From: an uncultured Eubacteriales bacterium
GTDB taxonomy: Bacteria > Bacillota_A > Clostridia > Lachnospirales > Lachnospiraceae
DNA length: 35,517 bases
NCBI GenBank assembly: GCA_900321365.1
Contig: ONVT01000106.1
Location: forward strand, 1-35,517
Direction: 5' to 3'
This document shows positions 17,941-25,801 of the stretch, piece after piece. Each line of letters opens with the position of its first letter. Within the stretch, counting starts at the first letter, position 1. The position numbers and the translations under genes were made by a program. The notes under the pieces were generated by a model. It searched no databases, was not told where the DNA came from, and saw only the letters and a program-made list of their open reading frames with translations.

Positions 17941-17988
17941 CCTGGCTGCACCCAGGCATGTGTGCACCCCGGAAAACTGCACCCAGGC
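17941..17988. repeat. three closely spaced TGCACCC motifs in the ssnA-ygfK gap
   Basis: CTGCACCCAGGC occurs at 17,946-17,957 and 17,977-17,988, with a third TGCACCC at 17,963-17,969, so spacing is 16 and 15 bases. The first copy is also the loop of a CCTGG/CCAGG stem (17,941-17,956). The motifs lie in the 101-base gap between ssnA and ygfK. They could be a local duplication or a protein/RNA site; nothing in the sequence decides this. Confidence 0.4.
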
Positions 17989-18010
17989 TCAAAACGCTGA
18001 AACGTTTATT

Positions 18011-19369
18011 TTACAGGTAATCGGCCGGATTATAGGTCGTCTCATTCAGGCTGCCCCACAGCCTGCATGCCTGCTCCATGGTCCAGGCGTTGATCTTCTC
18101 TTCGTCGATATTGACAAACTCACGGTCCTTGTAGAGAACCTTTCCGTTGATGATGGTGGTGCGGCAGTTCTTGCCCATCAGACCAAAGAGCGCATGTCCG
18201 CCGAAGTTGCCCGCGTCGAGCGGCGTGAAGGGATTGTAATCCATGACGATGACATCCGCGGCGGCGCCTTCCTTCAGAACGCCGACCGGCTTGTGGAAAT
18301 ACCTTGCGCAGATCTTCCGGTTATTCTCAAACAGAGTCTGCAGCGCTTCCCCGAAGGCTACATTGGGCATCTCTGCGTTATGTCTCTGGATGATCAGGAA
18401 TACCTTCAGGGATTCCAGCATGTCGTGCGTATAGGCGTCAGTACCCAGTCCGACCAGGATTCCCTTCTTCAGCATCATAAGGACCGGAGCGCAGCCGACC
18501 GCGTTCCCCATGTTTGACTCGGGATTGTTCACCGCCATGGTCTGGGTTTCCCTGATCATGTCCATCTCGCCCAGGCTCAGGTGGATGCAGTGCCCCAGCA
18601 GCGTCTTCGGACCGAGGATGTTGTTGTTCAGAAGGCGCTCAACAGGACGACACTGATAATTCTTCAGGCTGTCCCAGACATCGTTCATCCCCTCGGACAC
18701 GTGGATATGGAAGCCGGTACGGCCATCATTTGCCTCCACCATCTTCTGGAATGTCTTGTCGGAAATCGTGAACAGGGCATGTCCGCCGAACATTGCCTTG
18801 ATCATGTCATCGTTCTCCTGCTCCGCCCATGTGATAAAGTCCGCGTTCTCTTTGATGGCCTGATCGCATTTCTCCTCTCCGTCTCGCTCGGAAACCTCGT
18901 AGCACAGGCAGGAGCGGATGCCGAGTTCCTTCGCCACGTCTTTGATGGCAAACAGGCTTCCGGGAATCTCGCAGAAGGATGCATGGTGGTCAAAAATTGT
19001 CGTGACGCCGTCCCGGATACAGTCAAGGATCGTCGCGTAAGCACAGGCCCTCGTACCGTCCAGGGTCAGATGCCGGTCAATCTTCCACCATGTCCCGTCC
19101 AGAACCTCGAAGAAATTCGTCGGGTTGTTGTCTTTGATTGCGAGGCCTCTCGCCAGTCCGGAGTAAATGTGCGTGTGCGCGTTGATGAAACCGGGCAGAA
19201 TCAGCTGGCCATGCGCATCCACAAACTCTGCCTGCGGATACTTTGCCTTCATGTCGTCAAAGGATCCTATCTCCTTAATCACTTCGCCGTCGATCACAAC
19301 CGCCCCGTTTTTCAGATAAGTGTTTGACTCATCCAGCGTAAATACGCGTCCGTTACCCACCAAAAGCAT
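18011..19369 (-). CDS. ssnA: SsnA-type putative aminohydrolase (amidohydrolase superfamily)
   Basis: A 452-residue metal-dependent amidohydrolase. Metal ligands are visible in FINAHTHIYS (H65, H67), FHIHVSEGMND, LLGHCIHLS and LGTDAYTHDM (Asp). The protein has the usual N-terminal beta domain (GNGRVFTLDE) and a C-terminal KNCRTTIINGKVLYKD strand. It resembles chlorohydrolase/guanine deaminase-type enzymes, and SsnA is a fixed member of the selenium-linked purine gene set. It likely opens or deaminates a reduced purine ring (inferred). It is the first gene of the minus-strand cluster. The ATG has AAGGAGGT about 7 bases upstream and it faces the divergent regulator across a 98-base gap. Confidence 0.94.
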   Translation of the reverse strand: MLLVGNGRVFTLDESNTYLKNGAVVIDGEVIKEIGSFDDMKAKYPQAEFVDAHGQLILPGFINAHTHIYSGLARGLAIKDNNPTNFFEVLDGTWWKIDRHLTLDGTRACAYATILDCIRDGVTTIFDHHASFCEIPGSLFAIKDVAKELGIRSCLCYEVSERDGEEKCDQAIKENADFITWAEQENDDMIKAMFGGHALFTISDKTFQKMVEANDGRTGFHIHVSEGMNDVWDSLKNYQCRPVERLLNNNILGPKTLLGHCIHLSLGEMDMIRETQTMAVNNPESNMGNAVGCAPVLMMLKKGILVGLGTDAYTHDMLESLKVFLIIQRHNAEMPNVAFGEALQTLFENNRKICARYFHKPVGVLKEGAAADVIVMDYNPFTPLDAGNFGGHALFGLMGKNCRTTIINGKVLYKDREFVNIDEEKINAWTMEQACRLWGSLNETTYNPADYL

Positions 19370-19381
19370 CGTTCTACCTCC

Positions 19382-19433
19382 TTGTATAAATTGTTATCCT
19401 GCCTTACAATATTTCCAAAATAGGATCTGATCC
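19382..19433 (+). promoter_or_regulatory. divergent control region between ssnA and the YheO-like regulator
   Basis: For the plus strand TTGTAT (19,382-19,387) and TACAAT (19,405-19,410) are 17 bases apart, a plausible promoter for the regulator. The same stretch contains the interrupted palindrome ATTGT-N11-ACAAT and, downstream, GGATCTGATCC (19,423-19,433), both candidate operators. A minus-strand promoter for ssnA must overlap this region; TATACA near 19,385 is the best -10-like string but its -35 is weak. Autoregulation and pathway control are inferred from the divergent layout. Confidence 0.45.
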
Positions 19434-19467
19434 GGTTGTCATATGCCCGTGAAATGGAGGGTGCGCC

Positions 19468-20142
19468 ATGAAAAAAACCGATTCTTTTGACTTTGCAAAA
19501 CGGCTTGTGAAAGCGCTTGCCGTCCAGTTCGGTTCCACCTGTGAGGTGGTTCTCCACGACCTGACCTCGGGCGATCTGAATCATACGATCATCGCCATCG
19601 AGAACGGGTACATCTCCGGCCGGAGTGTGGGGGACGGTCCCTCCAGAATCGCTCTGGAAGCAATCCACGATTCGGAAGAGACGCGCACGGACAGGCTTTC
19701 TTACCTCACCAAAACCAGGGACGGCAAGATCCTCAAGTCCAGCACGATCTTCCTGCGCGATGAGAAAGGAAAGGCCGTCGGGATCCTGGCGATCAACAAC
19801 GATATTACCTTAACCGTTGCTCTCGAGCAGGCACTCCACTCCCATAACACATCCCTGCAGAGCACCAGAGAGCCGGAGCCGATCTCCACGAATGTCGCGG
19901 ACCTTCTGGATTCCCTGATCGAACAGTCGATCCGCATGGTCGGGAAGCCCGCCTCCCTCATGGACAAGGGGGAGAAAGTCCGCGCCATCCGTTTCCTGAA
20001 CGATGCCGGCGCCTTCCTGATCACAAAGTCCGGACCAAAAGTCTGTCAGGTATTCGGGATCTCAAAGTACACGCTCTACAGCTATCTGGATGAGGCAAAG
20101 CAGTCCGGCGGCACTTCCGGACAGAAGGATGTGTCCGACTGA
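19468..20142 (+). CDS. YheO-like PAS/DauR-type HTH transcriptional regulator
   Basis: A 224-residue regulator. The N-terminal 120 or so residues match the YheO-like PAS sensor (GSTCEVVLHDL, then DGKILKSSTIFLRDEKGKA and GILAINND). After a linker of about 40 residues, the C-terminus has the DauR/HTH_22 helix-turn-helix (DAGAFLITKSGPKVCQVFG, then SKYTLYSYLDE). The ATG has GGAGG about 7 bases upstream. It is divergent from ssnA and convergent with the branching enzyme homologue. Relatives such as DauR regulate amino-acid catabolism in response to a small molecule. Here the neighbouring purine genes are the natural targets, with a purine or ureido intermediate as possible ligand (inferred). Confidence 0.88.
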   Translation: MKKTDSFDFAKRLVKALAVQFGSTCEVVLHDLTSGDLNHTIIAIENGYISGRSVGDGPSRIALEAIHDSEETRTDRLSYLTKTRDGKILKSSTIFLRDEKGKAVGILAINNDITLTVALEQALHSHNTSLQSTREPEPISTNVADLLDSLIEQSIRMVGKPASLMDKGEKVRAIRFLNDAGAFLITKSGPKVCQVFGISKYTLYSYLDEAKQSGGTSGQKDVSD

Positions 20143-20162
20143 TTGTCCCCTGTCCTCATGAT

Positions 20163-20216
20163 AAAACAAGTTAGGAAAATAGGCAATCACTAAAGCCAGT
20201 TTTCCTAACTTGTTTT
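20163..20216. terminator. bidirectional terminator between the regulator and the glgB-like gene
   Basis: A 17-base perfect inverted repeat (20,163-20,179 and 20,200-20,216) around a 20-base loop begins AAAACAAG and ends CTTGTTTT, giving a T-rich end on both strands. It lies 21 bases after the regulator stop and in the convergent gap, so it should end transcription from the plus strand and possibly from the minus strand too. The rest of the 208-base gap holds the repeat copy listed next. Confidence 0.75.
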
Positions 20217-20264
20217 GTAAATTTGATTCTTTTTTTATATACTTTGACGAAAATATCACATCCG

Positions 20265-20347
20265 ACACCGCCACCTGGCGGCTGCGGGACCACCCCCGTG
20301 AGCCACCATTAGCAGGAGCGTCGACAAGATCCACTGCTTACGGAGAC
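20265..20347. repeat. second copy (single unit) of the structured repeat
   Basis: Positions 20,303-20,347 match 18-58 near the window start (AGCAGGAGCGTCG, then AGATCCACTGCTTACGGAGAC) with few changes. The stretch 20,265-20,310 also resembles the minus strand of 190-140, sharing GCGGCTGCGG and GAG-CACCA. So one complete unit is present here without the inverted partner. The unit can form a stem AGCAGGA/TCCACTGCT with one bulge. It ends 3 bases before the stop codon of the glgB-like gene, on that gene's 3' side. No ORF is supported. Confidence 0.65.
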
Positions 20348-20350
20348 CAG

Positions 20351-22744
20351 TCAACGGTAGTCTTCCGTCTGGGTTTTCTCCTCGAGTTCTTCCTTCAGGC
20401 TCCTCTTCGTCCTGCCTTTCTTAACCGGCGAAGCCTTCCCGGAGGAGGGGTTCTTCTGAGCCGTCTTTCTGACGATCTTCCTTCCTGCCTTCGGAGCGGA
20501 TCTCGCCTTCTCCCTGAGCGCTTCCTCCTCTTCCTTTGTCAGCTCTACCCTGGTACAGCGGAAGATGCTGATTCCGAGCGCCGGGACCGTGATGCGGATG
20601 GAATTGGGCAGCTCGTCGCACTCGTCCGCCCTGGAGGTCTTGACCCTCGGGTTTACATTGCCCTCCCCGCCAAAGACAACGGAGTCGGAATTCAGGATTT
20701 CTTTGTATTTCCCGTGGAAGGGAACTCCGATCTTGTGGTTTTTGTAGGTCAGGTTTGAGAAATTCACGACGCACAGCAGCGTCTCCTCCTCGATGGCCGA
20801 GCGGCGCAGGAATACCAGCATATTCTCATTTGCGGAGATATTATTGATCCACTCGAAACCCTCCGGGGAATAATCCAGCGCGTACAGCGCGGGGTTTTCA
20901 CGGTAGAAACTCAGAAGGGCGGCGAAGTACGCCCTGAACTGCCTGTTCTGCTCATCGTCAAGCGCCTTCCAGTCCACTCCCGACTCAGGAGAAAGCGCTG
21001 CCTTCTGGGCAATCTCACATCCCATCGCAAACAGCTTCTTTCCGGGATGGAGCATCATATACCCGTACATCGCGCGGAGGTTGGCCAGCTTGGTCTGCTT
21101 CCTCCCGGGAACCTGGCTGTACATGGAACCGTTCTTCCCGGACACATCCTCCTGGTCCAGGGCAAGCATGAAGTTCTCGGAATAGTTGTAGACCATGCTG
21201 AAGATCAGTTCGGAATGGTGCGGCCCGCGGAATATCGGATCCAGCTGCATGTATTCGATGAGCGAATCATTAAATCCCCTGTTCCACTTATAGTCGAATC
21301 CCAGCCCGTCCTCCTCGGCAGGCGTGGTCACCATCGGCCACTGGGAGCTGTCCTGCGCAATCGTCAGCGCTCCGTCCGACTCTTTGTGGAAGATGGAGTT
21401 CAGGTGCTTGAAGAACTCGACAGCGTCGAGGTTCTCGTTTCCGCCGTACAGGTTTGCGACCCACTGTCCCGGGCCCTTTCCGTAGTCCAGGTACAGCATG
21501 CGGGAAATGTCCTCGAGCCTCAGGGCGTCCGCGTGGAAGACCTTCGTCCAGAACAGCGCATTTGCAATCAGGAAATTCGACACCTGCGGCCTTCCGTAAT
21601 TGAAGGTGAGGCTCCCGTCAAAGGCATAGAGCGACTGCCGGGGGTCGTGGTGCTCATACAGGTTCGTCCCGTCAAAACCGATCAGGGAGCTTAAGTCCCT
21701 TGAAAAATGACCCGGCGCCCAGTCCAGGATCACGCCGATCCCGTTCTGGTGCATATGGTCCACAAAGAACATGAAGTCCCTGGCGCTGCCGAAGCGGCTC
21801 GCCGGGGAATAAAAGCCGGCCGTTGAAAATCCCAGGCTGCTGTCTCCGGAATACTCCATGACGGGAAGAAGCTCCACATGCGTGTAGCCCATCTTCTTCA
21901 CATAGTCCGCAAGCTCTGCCGCCAGCTGGCGGTAATTCAGGGATTCTTTCCCTTCCTCTGTTTCAGGGCGCCAGCTTCCGGCGTGTACCTGGTATACGGA
22001 AAGCGGCAGGCCCTTCCAATTCATCCCGGACCTCTCCTTCATCCAGGCACTGTCCCCCCAGGAATACGAGGCCAGGTCCGCTGTGACAGACGCGCCCTCC
22101 GGGCGGTCTTCACACCCGAATCCATAGGGATCCTTCTTGAGGAAGGTCAGGCCGGAAGGGATCTTAATCTCATATTTGTAGAGGACGCCTTCTCCCATCC
22201 CCGGCACAAACAGCTCGAAAACCCCGTACTCTGAGAGCTTTCTCATCGGGAGAGCACGCCCGTCCCAGCTGTTGAAATCACCGACCACGCTGACGCGCTG
22301 GGCATTCGGCGCCCAGACAGCAAAGTTCATCCCTTTCACGCCGTCCACGGTGAGCGGATGGGCTCCGAGATAGTCGTAGATGTCATAGCAGATGCCCGAA
22401 CAGAACTTTTTCAGGACCTTCTCCGGAATCTGCGGTTCATAATTATAAGGATCCTGTACAGATTCTGACCTGCCGTCTTCATACTGAATCTCCATACGGT
22501 AATCGGGGATTCTGCTTCCGGGAAGAAGGACGGCAAAGAATCCGTTCTCATCGACCTTCTCCATGGCGGCGGAGAGGTTTTCCCCTGTCACTCTCACGCT
22601 CACGGCATTCGGAAAAAATGACTGGATGAGCACGCCGCTGTCCGTGAGGCTCGCGCCCAGGAAATCATGCGGCTGGTTCTCCTCCGAGTAGACAAGGCCC
22701 TCGATCCGTCCAAGGTCCAAAAGATCGTACAGTTCCTTCTTCAT
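20351..22744 (-). CDS. glgB: GH13 branching-enzyme homologue, predicted catalytically inactive
   Basis: A 797-residue protein with the full 1,4-alpha-glucan branching enzyme layout: N-terminal domain, CBM48 (FAVWAPNAQRVSVVGDFNSW), GH13 barrel and C-terminal beta domain. The active site is altered throughout. The usual WGYQ tyrosine is F306 (LGFSTAG), the nucleophile Asp of LRVDAV is E411 (LRLEDI), the acid/base Glu of AEEST is Q464 (AQDSS), and the SHDEV His-Asp pair is Q531-E532 (DQEDV). The frame is intact and folding motifs are kept, so this looks like a selected pseudoenzyme rather than decay. The last 60 or so residues are a Lys/Arg/Glu-rich tail. The ATG has GGAGGT upstream, and a separate promoter precedes the gene. 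A glycan-binding or regulatory role is inferred. Confidence is high for homology and lower for inactivity. Confidence 0.88.
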   Translation of the reverse strand: MKKELYDLLDLGRIEGLVYSEENQPHDFLGASLTDSGVLIQSFFPNAVSVRVTGENLSAAMEKVDENGFFAVLLPGSRIPDYRMEIQYEDGRSESVQDPYNYEPQIPEKVLKKFCSGICYDIYDYLGAHPLTVDGVKGMNFAVWAPNAQRVSVVGDFNSWDGRALPMRKLSEYGVFELFVPGMGEGVLYKYEIKIPSGLTFLKKDPYGFGCEDRPEGASVTADLASYSWGDSAWMKERSGMNWKGLPLSVYQVHAGSWRPETEEGKESLNYRQLAAELADYVKKMGYTHVELLPVMEYSGDSSLGFSTAGFYSPASRFGSARDFMFFVDHMHQNGIGVILDWAPGHFSRDLSSLIGFDGTNLYEHHDPRQSLYAFDGSLTFNYGRPQVSNFLIANALFWTKVFHADALRLEDISRMLYLDYGKGPGQWVANLYGGNENLDAVEFFKHLNSIFHKESDGALTIAQDSSQWPMVTTPAEEDGLGFDYKWNRGFNDSLIEYMQLDPIFRGPHHSELIFSMVYNYSENFMLALDQEDVSGKNGSMYSQVPGRKQTKLANLRAMYGYMMLHPGKKLFAMGCEIAQKAALSPESGVDWKALDDEQNRQFRAYFAALLSFYRENPALYALDYSPEGFEWINNISANENMLVFLRRSAIEEETLLCVVNFSNLTYKNHKIGVPFHGKYKEILNSDSVVFGGEGNVNPRVKTSRADECDELPNSIRITVPALGISIFRCTRVELTKEEEEALREKARSAPKAGRKIVRKTAQKNPSSGKASPVKKGRTKRSLKEELEEKTQTEDYR

Positions 22745-22806
22745 AAGAGCACACCTCCGAATTCCTTTTCAAAGCTGCTTTCCCGGTCCTCAACTTTTCT
22801 CATCCT

Positions 22807-22835
22807 ATTATAGCAGTTTTTCAATCGCAGATAAG
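22807..22835 (-). promoter_or_regulatory. predicted extended -10 promoter of the glgB-like gene
   Basis: On the minus strand TGCTATAAT (ending at 22,807) is a perfect extended -10; the -35 position (22,830-22,835, CTTATC) is weak. It lies in the 108-base gap after serA, so the glgB-like gene can be transcribed apart from the leu/ilv operon. A weak AATCTGA/TCAGATC stem near 22,840 could end serA transcription but lacks a U-tract. Confidence 0.55.
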
Positions 22836-22852
22836 ATCTGACATTCAGATTA

Positions 22853-24010
22853 CTACCTGACGACTCTGACACGGACAACCCCTTCAACTTTGTTGAGGGC
22901 CTGAACCGTCTCCGGGCCCAGGTCGTCGTCGATGTCGATCATTGTGTAGGCATATTCGCCGCGGCTGGTATTGGACATGTTGGCGACATTTGTATAGGAC
23001 AGGATATCCGCGAACTGGCGGATCATGTTCTTGACATTTTTGTGGTAGATCGCGATCCTGTGCTGTGTGCGGCAGACCCCCATGCTGCAGGAGGGATAGT
23101 TGACACTGTTGCGGATGTTTCCGTTCTCCAGGAAATCCCGCAGCTGCTCGACGGCCATGACCGCGCAGTTCTCTTCACTCTCCTGCGTGGATGCGCCAAG
23201 GTGCGGTGTGAGGATAACCTTGTCATGCCCGTTCGTCTTCGGATTCGGAAAGTCGCAGACATAGCAGGCAAGACGGTTCTCATCCAGCGCCTTCAGGACC
23301 GCGTCCTCATCGACCAGAAGATCCCTCGCATAGTTTACCAGAACCGCCGTCGGCTTCATGAGCGCAATCGCGTCCTCCCCAATCATCTTCTTCGTGCTGT
23401 CGAGAAGCGGAACATGGATCGTGATATAGTCGCATTCGCGGTAGATGGTCTCCACATCGCTGATATGGCGGACGGAACGGCTCAGGTTCCACGCCCAGTT
23501 GACGGAGATGTACGGATCATATCCATAGACCTCCATCCCGAAATGCACCGCAGCGTTCGCGACCAGGTTCCCGATAGCGCCCAGTCCGATCACGCCCAGC
23601 TTCTTGCCGGAAAGCTCGGTTCCGGCAAACTCCTTTTTCTGTTTCTCGACATCCTTTTTGATGTTCTCGTCACTCGCGTTCGCCTTGACCCAGTTCACGC
23701 CTCCGATAATGTCACGAGCGGCAAGCAGCATACCCGCGAATACCATCTCCCTGACGCCGTTCGCGTTCGCGCCTGGTGTATTGAATACAACGATTCCCCT
23801 GGAAGCATACTCCTCCAGCGGGATATTGTTGACGCCCGCCCCTGCTCTGGCAACCGCGAGAACGGAATCGTCCATCTGCATCTCATGCATATTCGCGCTT
23901 CTTACCAGGACCGCGTCCGCGCCCTGTATCTCTTCCACCTTCTGGTAATCGCTCCCGAACTTGCTCAGTCCTCTCGGGCTGATCGGGTTCAGGCATGCAT
24001 ACTTGTACAT
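22853..24010 (-). CDS. serA: D-3-phosphoglycerate dehydrogenase with C-terminal ACT domain
   Basis: NAD-dependent enzyme of 385 residues that commits 3-phosphoglycerate to serine. It has the Rossmann motif GVIGLGAIGNLVANAA, an Arg in NYARDLLVDED, the catalytic His in TPHLGASTQE and an ACT-type C-terminus from about residue 320 (YAYTMIDIDDDLG to VVRVRVVR), expected to mediate feedback control. The loop usually read as DVFxEEP is CDFPNPKTNG here, as I recall is common in this 385-residue clostridial type. The ATG has AAGGAGGAG upstream. It is the last gene after ilvB, with a 96-base gap. A shorter serA without ACT lies in the purine locus. Confidence 0.93.
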   Translation of the reverse strand: MYKYACLNPISPRGLSKFGSDYQKVEEIQGADAVLVRSANMHEMQMDDSVLAVARAGAGVNNIPLEEYASRGIVVFNTPGANANGVREMVFAGMLLAARDIIGGVNWVKANASDENIKKDVEKQKKEFAGTELSGKKLGVIGLGAIGNLVANAAVHFGMEVYGYDPYISVNWAWNLSRSVRHISDVETIYRECDYITIHVPLLDSTKKMIGEDAIALMKPTAVLVNYARDLLVDEDAVLKALDENRLACYVCDFPNPKTNGHDKVILTPHLGASTQESEENCAVMAVEQLRDFLENGNIRNSVNYPSCSMGVCRTQHRIAIYHKNVKNMIRQFADILSYTNVANMSNTSRGEYAYTMIDIDDDLGPETVQALNKVEGVVRVRVVR

Positions 24011-24106
24011 ATCGGTAATCTCCTCCTTCGTAAACGCCGGTTTTTGTACCCGCTCTCACCGGCTCTGCCAGTGACGTCCCGTGCCCGGGAATGCGAATCC
24101 GGCTCT

Positions 24107-25801
24107 TTATTCCGCTGCTTTTTCCTTCTCCTTCAGGTCTGCCTGGTCAAATGCCTCTGAGATGGAATGTCCCGCAGGCACCATCGGGAATACGTTGTCG
24201 TCCTCCCGGATCACACATTCGATCAGGACCGGGCCGCCGTCTGCAAGCGCTTTCTCAAACGCGGGCGCGAATTCCTCCCGTTTCGTCACGCGGATCGCCC
24301 CGCAACCGAGCGCCTTCGCCACCGCGCAGTAATCTACCTTGTCCTTCAGTATGGTCTGGGAATAGCGTCCCCCGTAGAACAGCTCCTGCCACTGGTGCAC
24401 CATGCCGAGGACGGAATTGTTGAAGACGACCTCTATGACTCCGATCTGATAGCGGCTTGCTGTCGCGAGCTCATTCATGTTCATGCGGAAGCAGCCGTCA
24501 CCGGCGATGTTCACCACAGTCTTCGCGGGCCATGCAGTCTTGACGCCGATGGCCGCTCCAAGCCCGTAGCCCATCGTCCCCAGGCCGCCCGAGGTAAAGA
24601 GCTGGCGCGGCTCCCTGTAGCGGTAGTACTGGGCCGCCCACATCTGGTGCTGCCCGACCTCGGTGACAATCTTCGCCCCTCCCTCTGTCAGGCGGTAGAT
24701 CTCCTGCATGATGAAGGGTCCTGTCAGACGGTCATCGTCATAGCGCAGAGGGAACCTCTCCTTGAGCTCCATGCTCTCTTTCACCCATTCCGTGTGATCC
24801 AGCGGTCTGATCAGCGGGTTCAGCCGCTTGAGCACCTCGTTACAGTCCCCGGAGATACTGACATCCACTTTGATGTTCTTGTTGATCTCGGCAGGGTCTA
24901 TGTCAATCTGAACGATCTTAGCCCCCTTCGCAAATGACTTCGGGTTCCCGATGACACGGTCCGAGAACCGGCATCCCACGGCCAGCAGCAGATCACAGTG
25001 AGACACCGTGAGGTTTGCCGCCTTTGTTCCATGCATCCCCAGCATGCCGAGATACAGGGGATCATTTCCGTCAAATGCGCCCTTTCCCATCAGGGAGTCA
25101 CATACGGGTGCCTGCAAGGTCTGGGAGAGCTTCTTCAGCTCCTTCGAACAGCCGGAGATCACCGCGCCGACGCCGACAAAGATCGCCGGTTTCTTCGAAC
25201 GGTTGATCAGTTCAGCCGCCGCCTCCAGGTCATGAATGCGGATGTATTCGCTCTGAGGCACCGTCTCCTCGGGCGTGATCGGCTCATAGTCCGTAACGTC
25301 CGCCGTGACATTCTTGGTCAGATCGACCAGAACCGGGCCGGGCCTGCCTTCCCGCGCGATGCGGAACGCCTTGCGGATGGTATCGGCCAGACAGTCCACA
25401 TCCTTGACGATGCAGTTGTATTTCGTGATCGGAATCGAGATTCCGGCGATATCGATCTCCTGGAAGGAATCCTTTCCCAGAAGGGAGATCCCCACATTGC
25501 AGGTAATCGCGACCAGCGGCACAGAGTCCATGTTGGCCGTCGCGATTCCCGTGACCAGATTCGTCGCGCCGGGACCGGAGGTGGCAAAGCACACGCCCAC
25601 CGATCCGGTTGCCCTCGCATATCCATCCGCCGCGTGGGCCGCCCCCTGCTCATGGGAGGTCAGGATATGGCGGATCTCCTTCTGGTGCCGGTACAGCTCA
25701 TCATATACATTCAGGATCGCACCGCCCGGATATCCGAATACGGTGTCTACCCCCTGCTCCTTCAGACACTCGATCAGTATCTGGGACCCATTCATCTTCA
25801 T
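24107..25801 (-). CDS. ilvB: acetolactate synthase, large (catalytic) subunit
   Basis: TPP- and FAD-dependent enzyme of branched-chain amino acid synthesis that condenses two pyruvates to acetolactate, or pyruvate and 2-oxobutyrate. The 564-residue protein has the catalytic Glu at E51 ([18 protein letters not shown]), the TSGPGATN block, and the TPP/Mg motif [15 protein letters not shown]. The ATG overlaps the ilvD stop codon by ATGA, so translation is probably coupled. No ilvN regulatory subunit or ilvC follows; serA comes next. Biosynthetic rather than catabolic (AlsS) use is inferred from the ilvD-leuB neighbourhood. Confidence 0.95.
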   Translation of the reverse strand: MKMNGSQILIECLKEQGVDTVFGYPGGAILNVYDELYRHQKEIRHILTSHEQGAAHAADGYARATGSVGVCFATSGPGATNLVTGIATANMDSVPLVAITCNVGISLLGKDSFQEIDIAGISIPITKYNCIVKDVDCLADTIRKAFRIAREGRPGPVLVDLTKNVTADVTDYEPITPEETVPQSEYIRIHDLEAAAELINRSKKPAIFVGVGAVISGCSKELKKLSQTLQAPVCDSLMGKGAFDGNDPLYLGMLGMHGTKAANLTVSHCDLLLAVGCRFSDRVIGNPKSFAKGAKIVQIDIDPAEINKNIKVDVSISGDCNEVLKRLNPLIRPLDHTEWVKESMELKERFPLRYDDDRLTGPFIMQEIYRLTEGGAKIVTEVGQHQMWAAQYYRYREPRQLFTSGGLGTMGYGLGAAIGVKTAWPAKTVVNIAGDGCFRMNMNELATASRYQIGVIEVVFNNSVLGMVHQWQELFYGGRYSQTILKDKVDYCAVAKALGCGAIRVTKREEFAPAFEKALADGGPVLIECVIREDDNVFPMVPAGHSISEAFDQADLKEKEKAAE

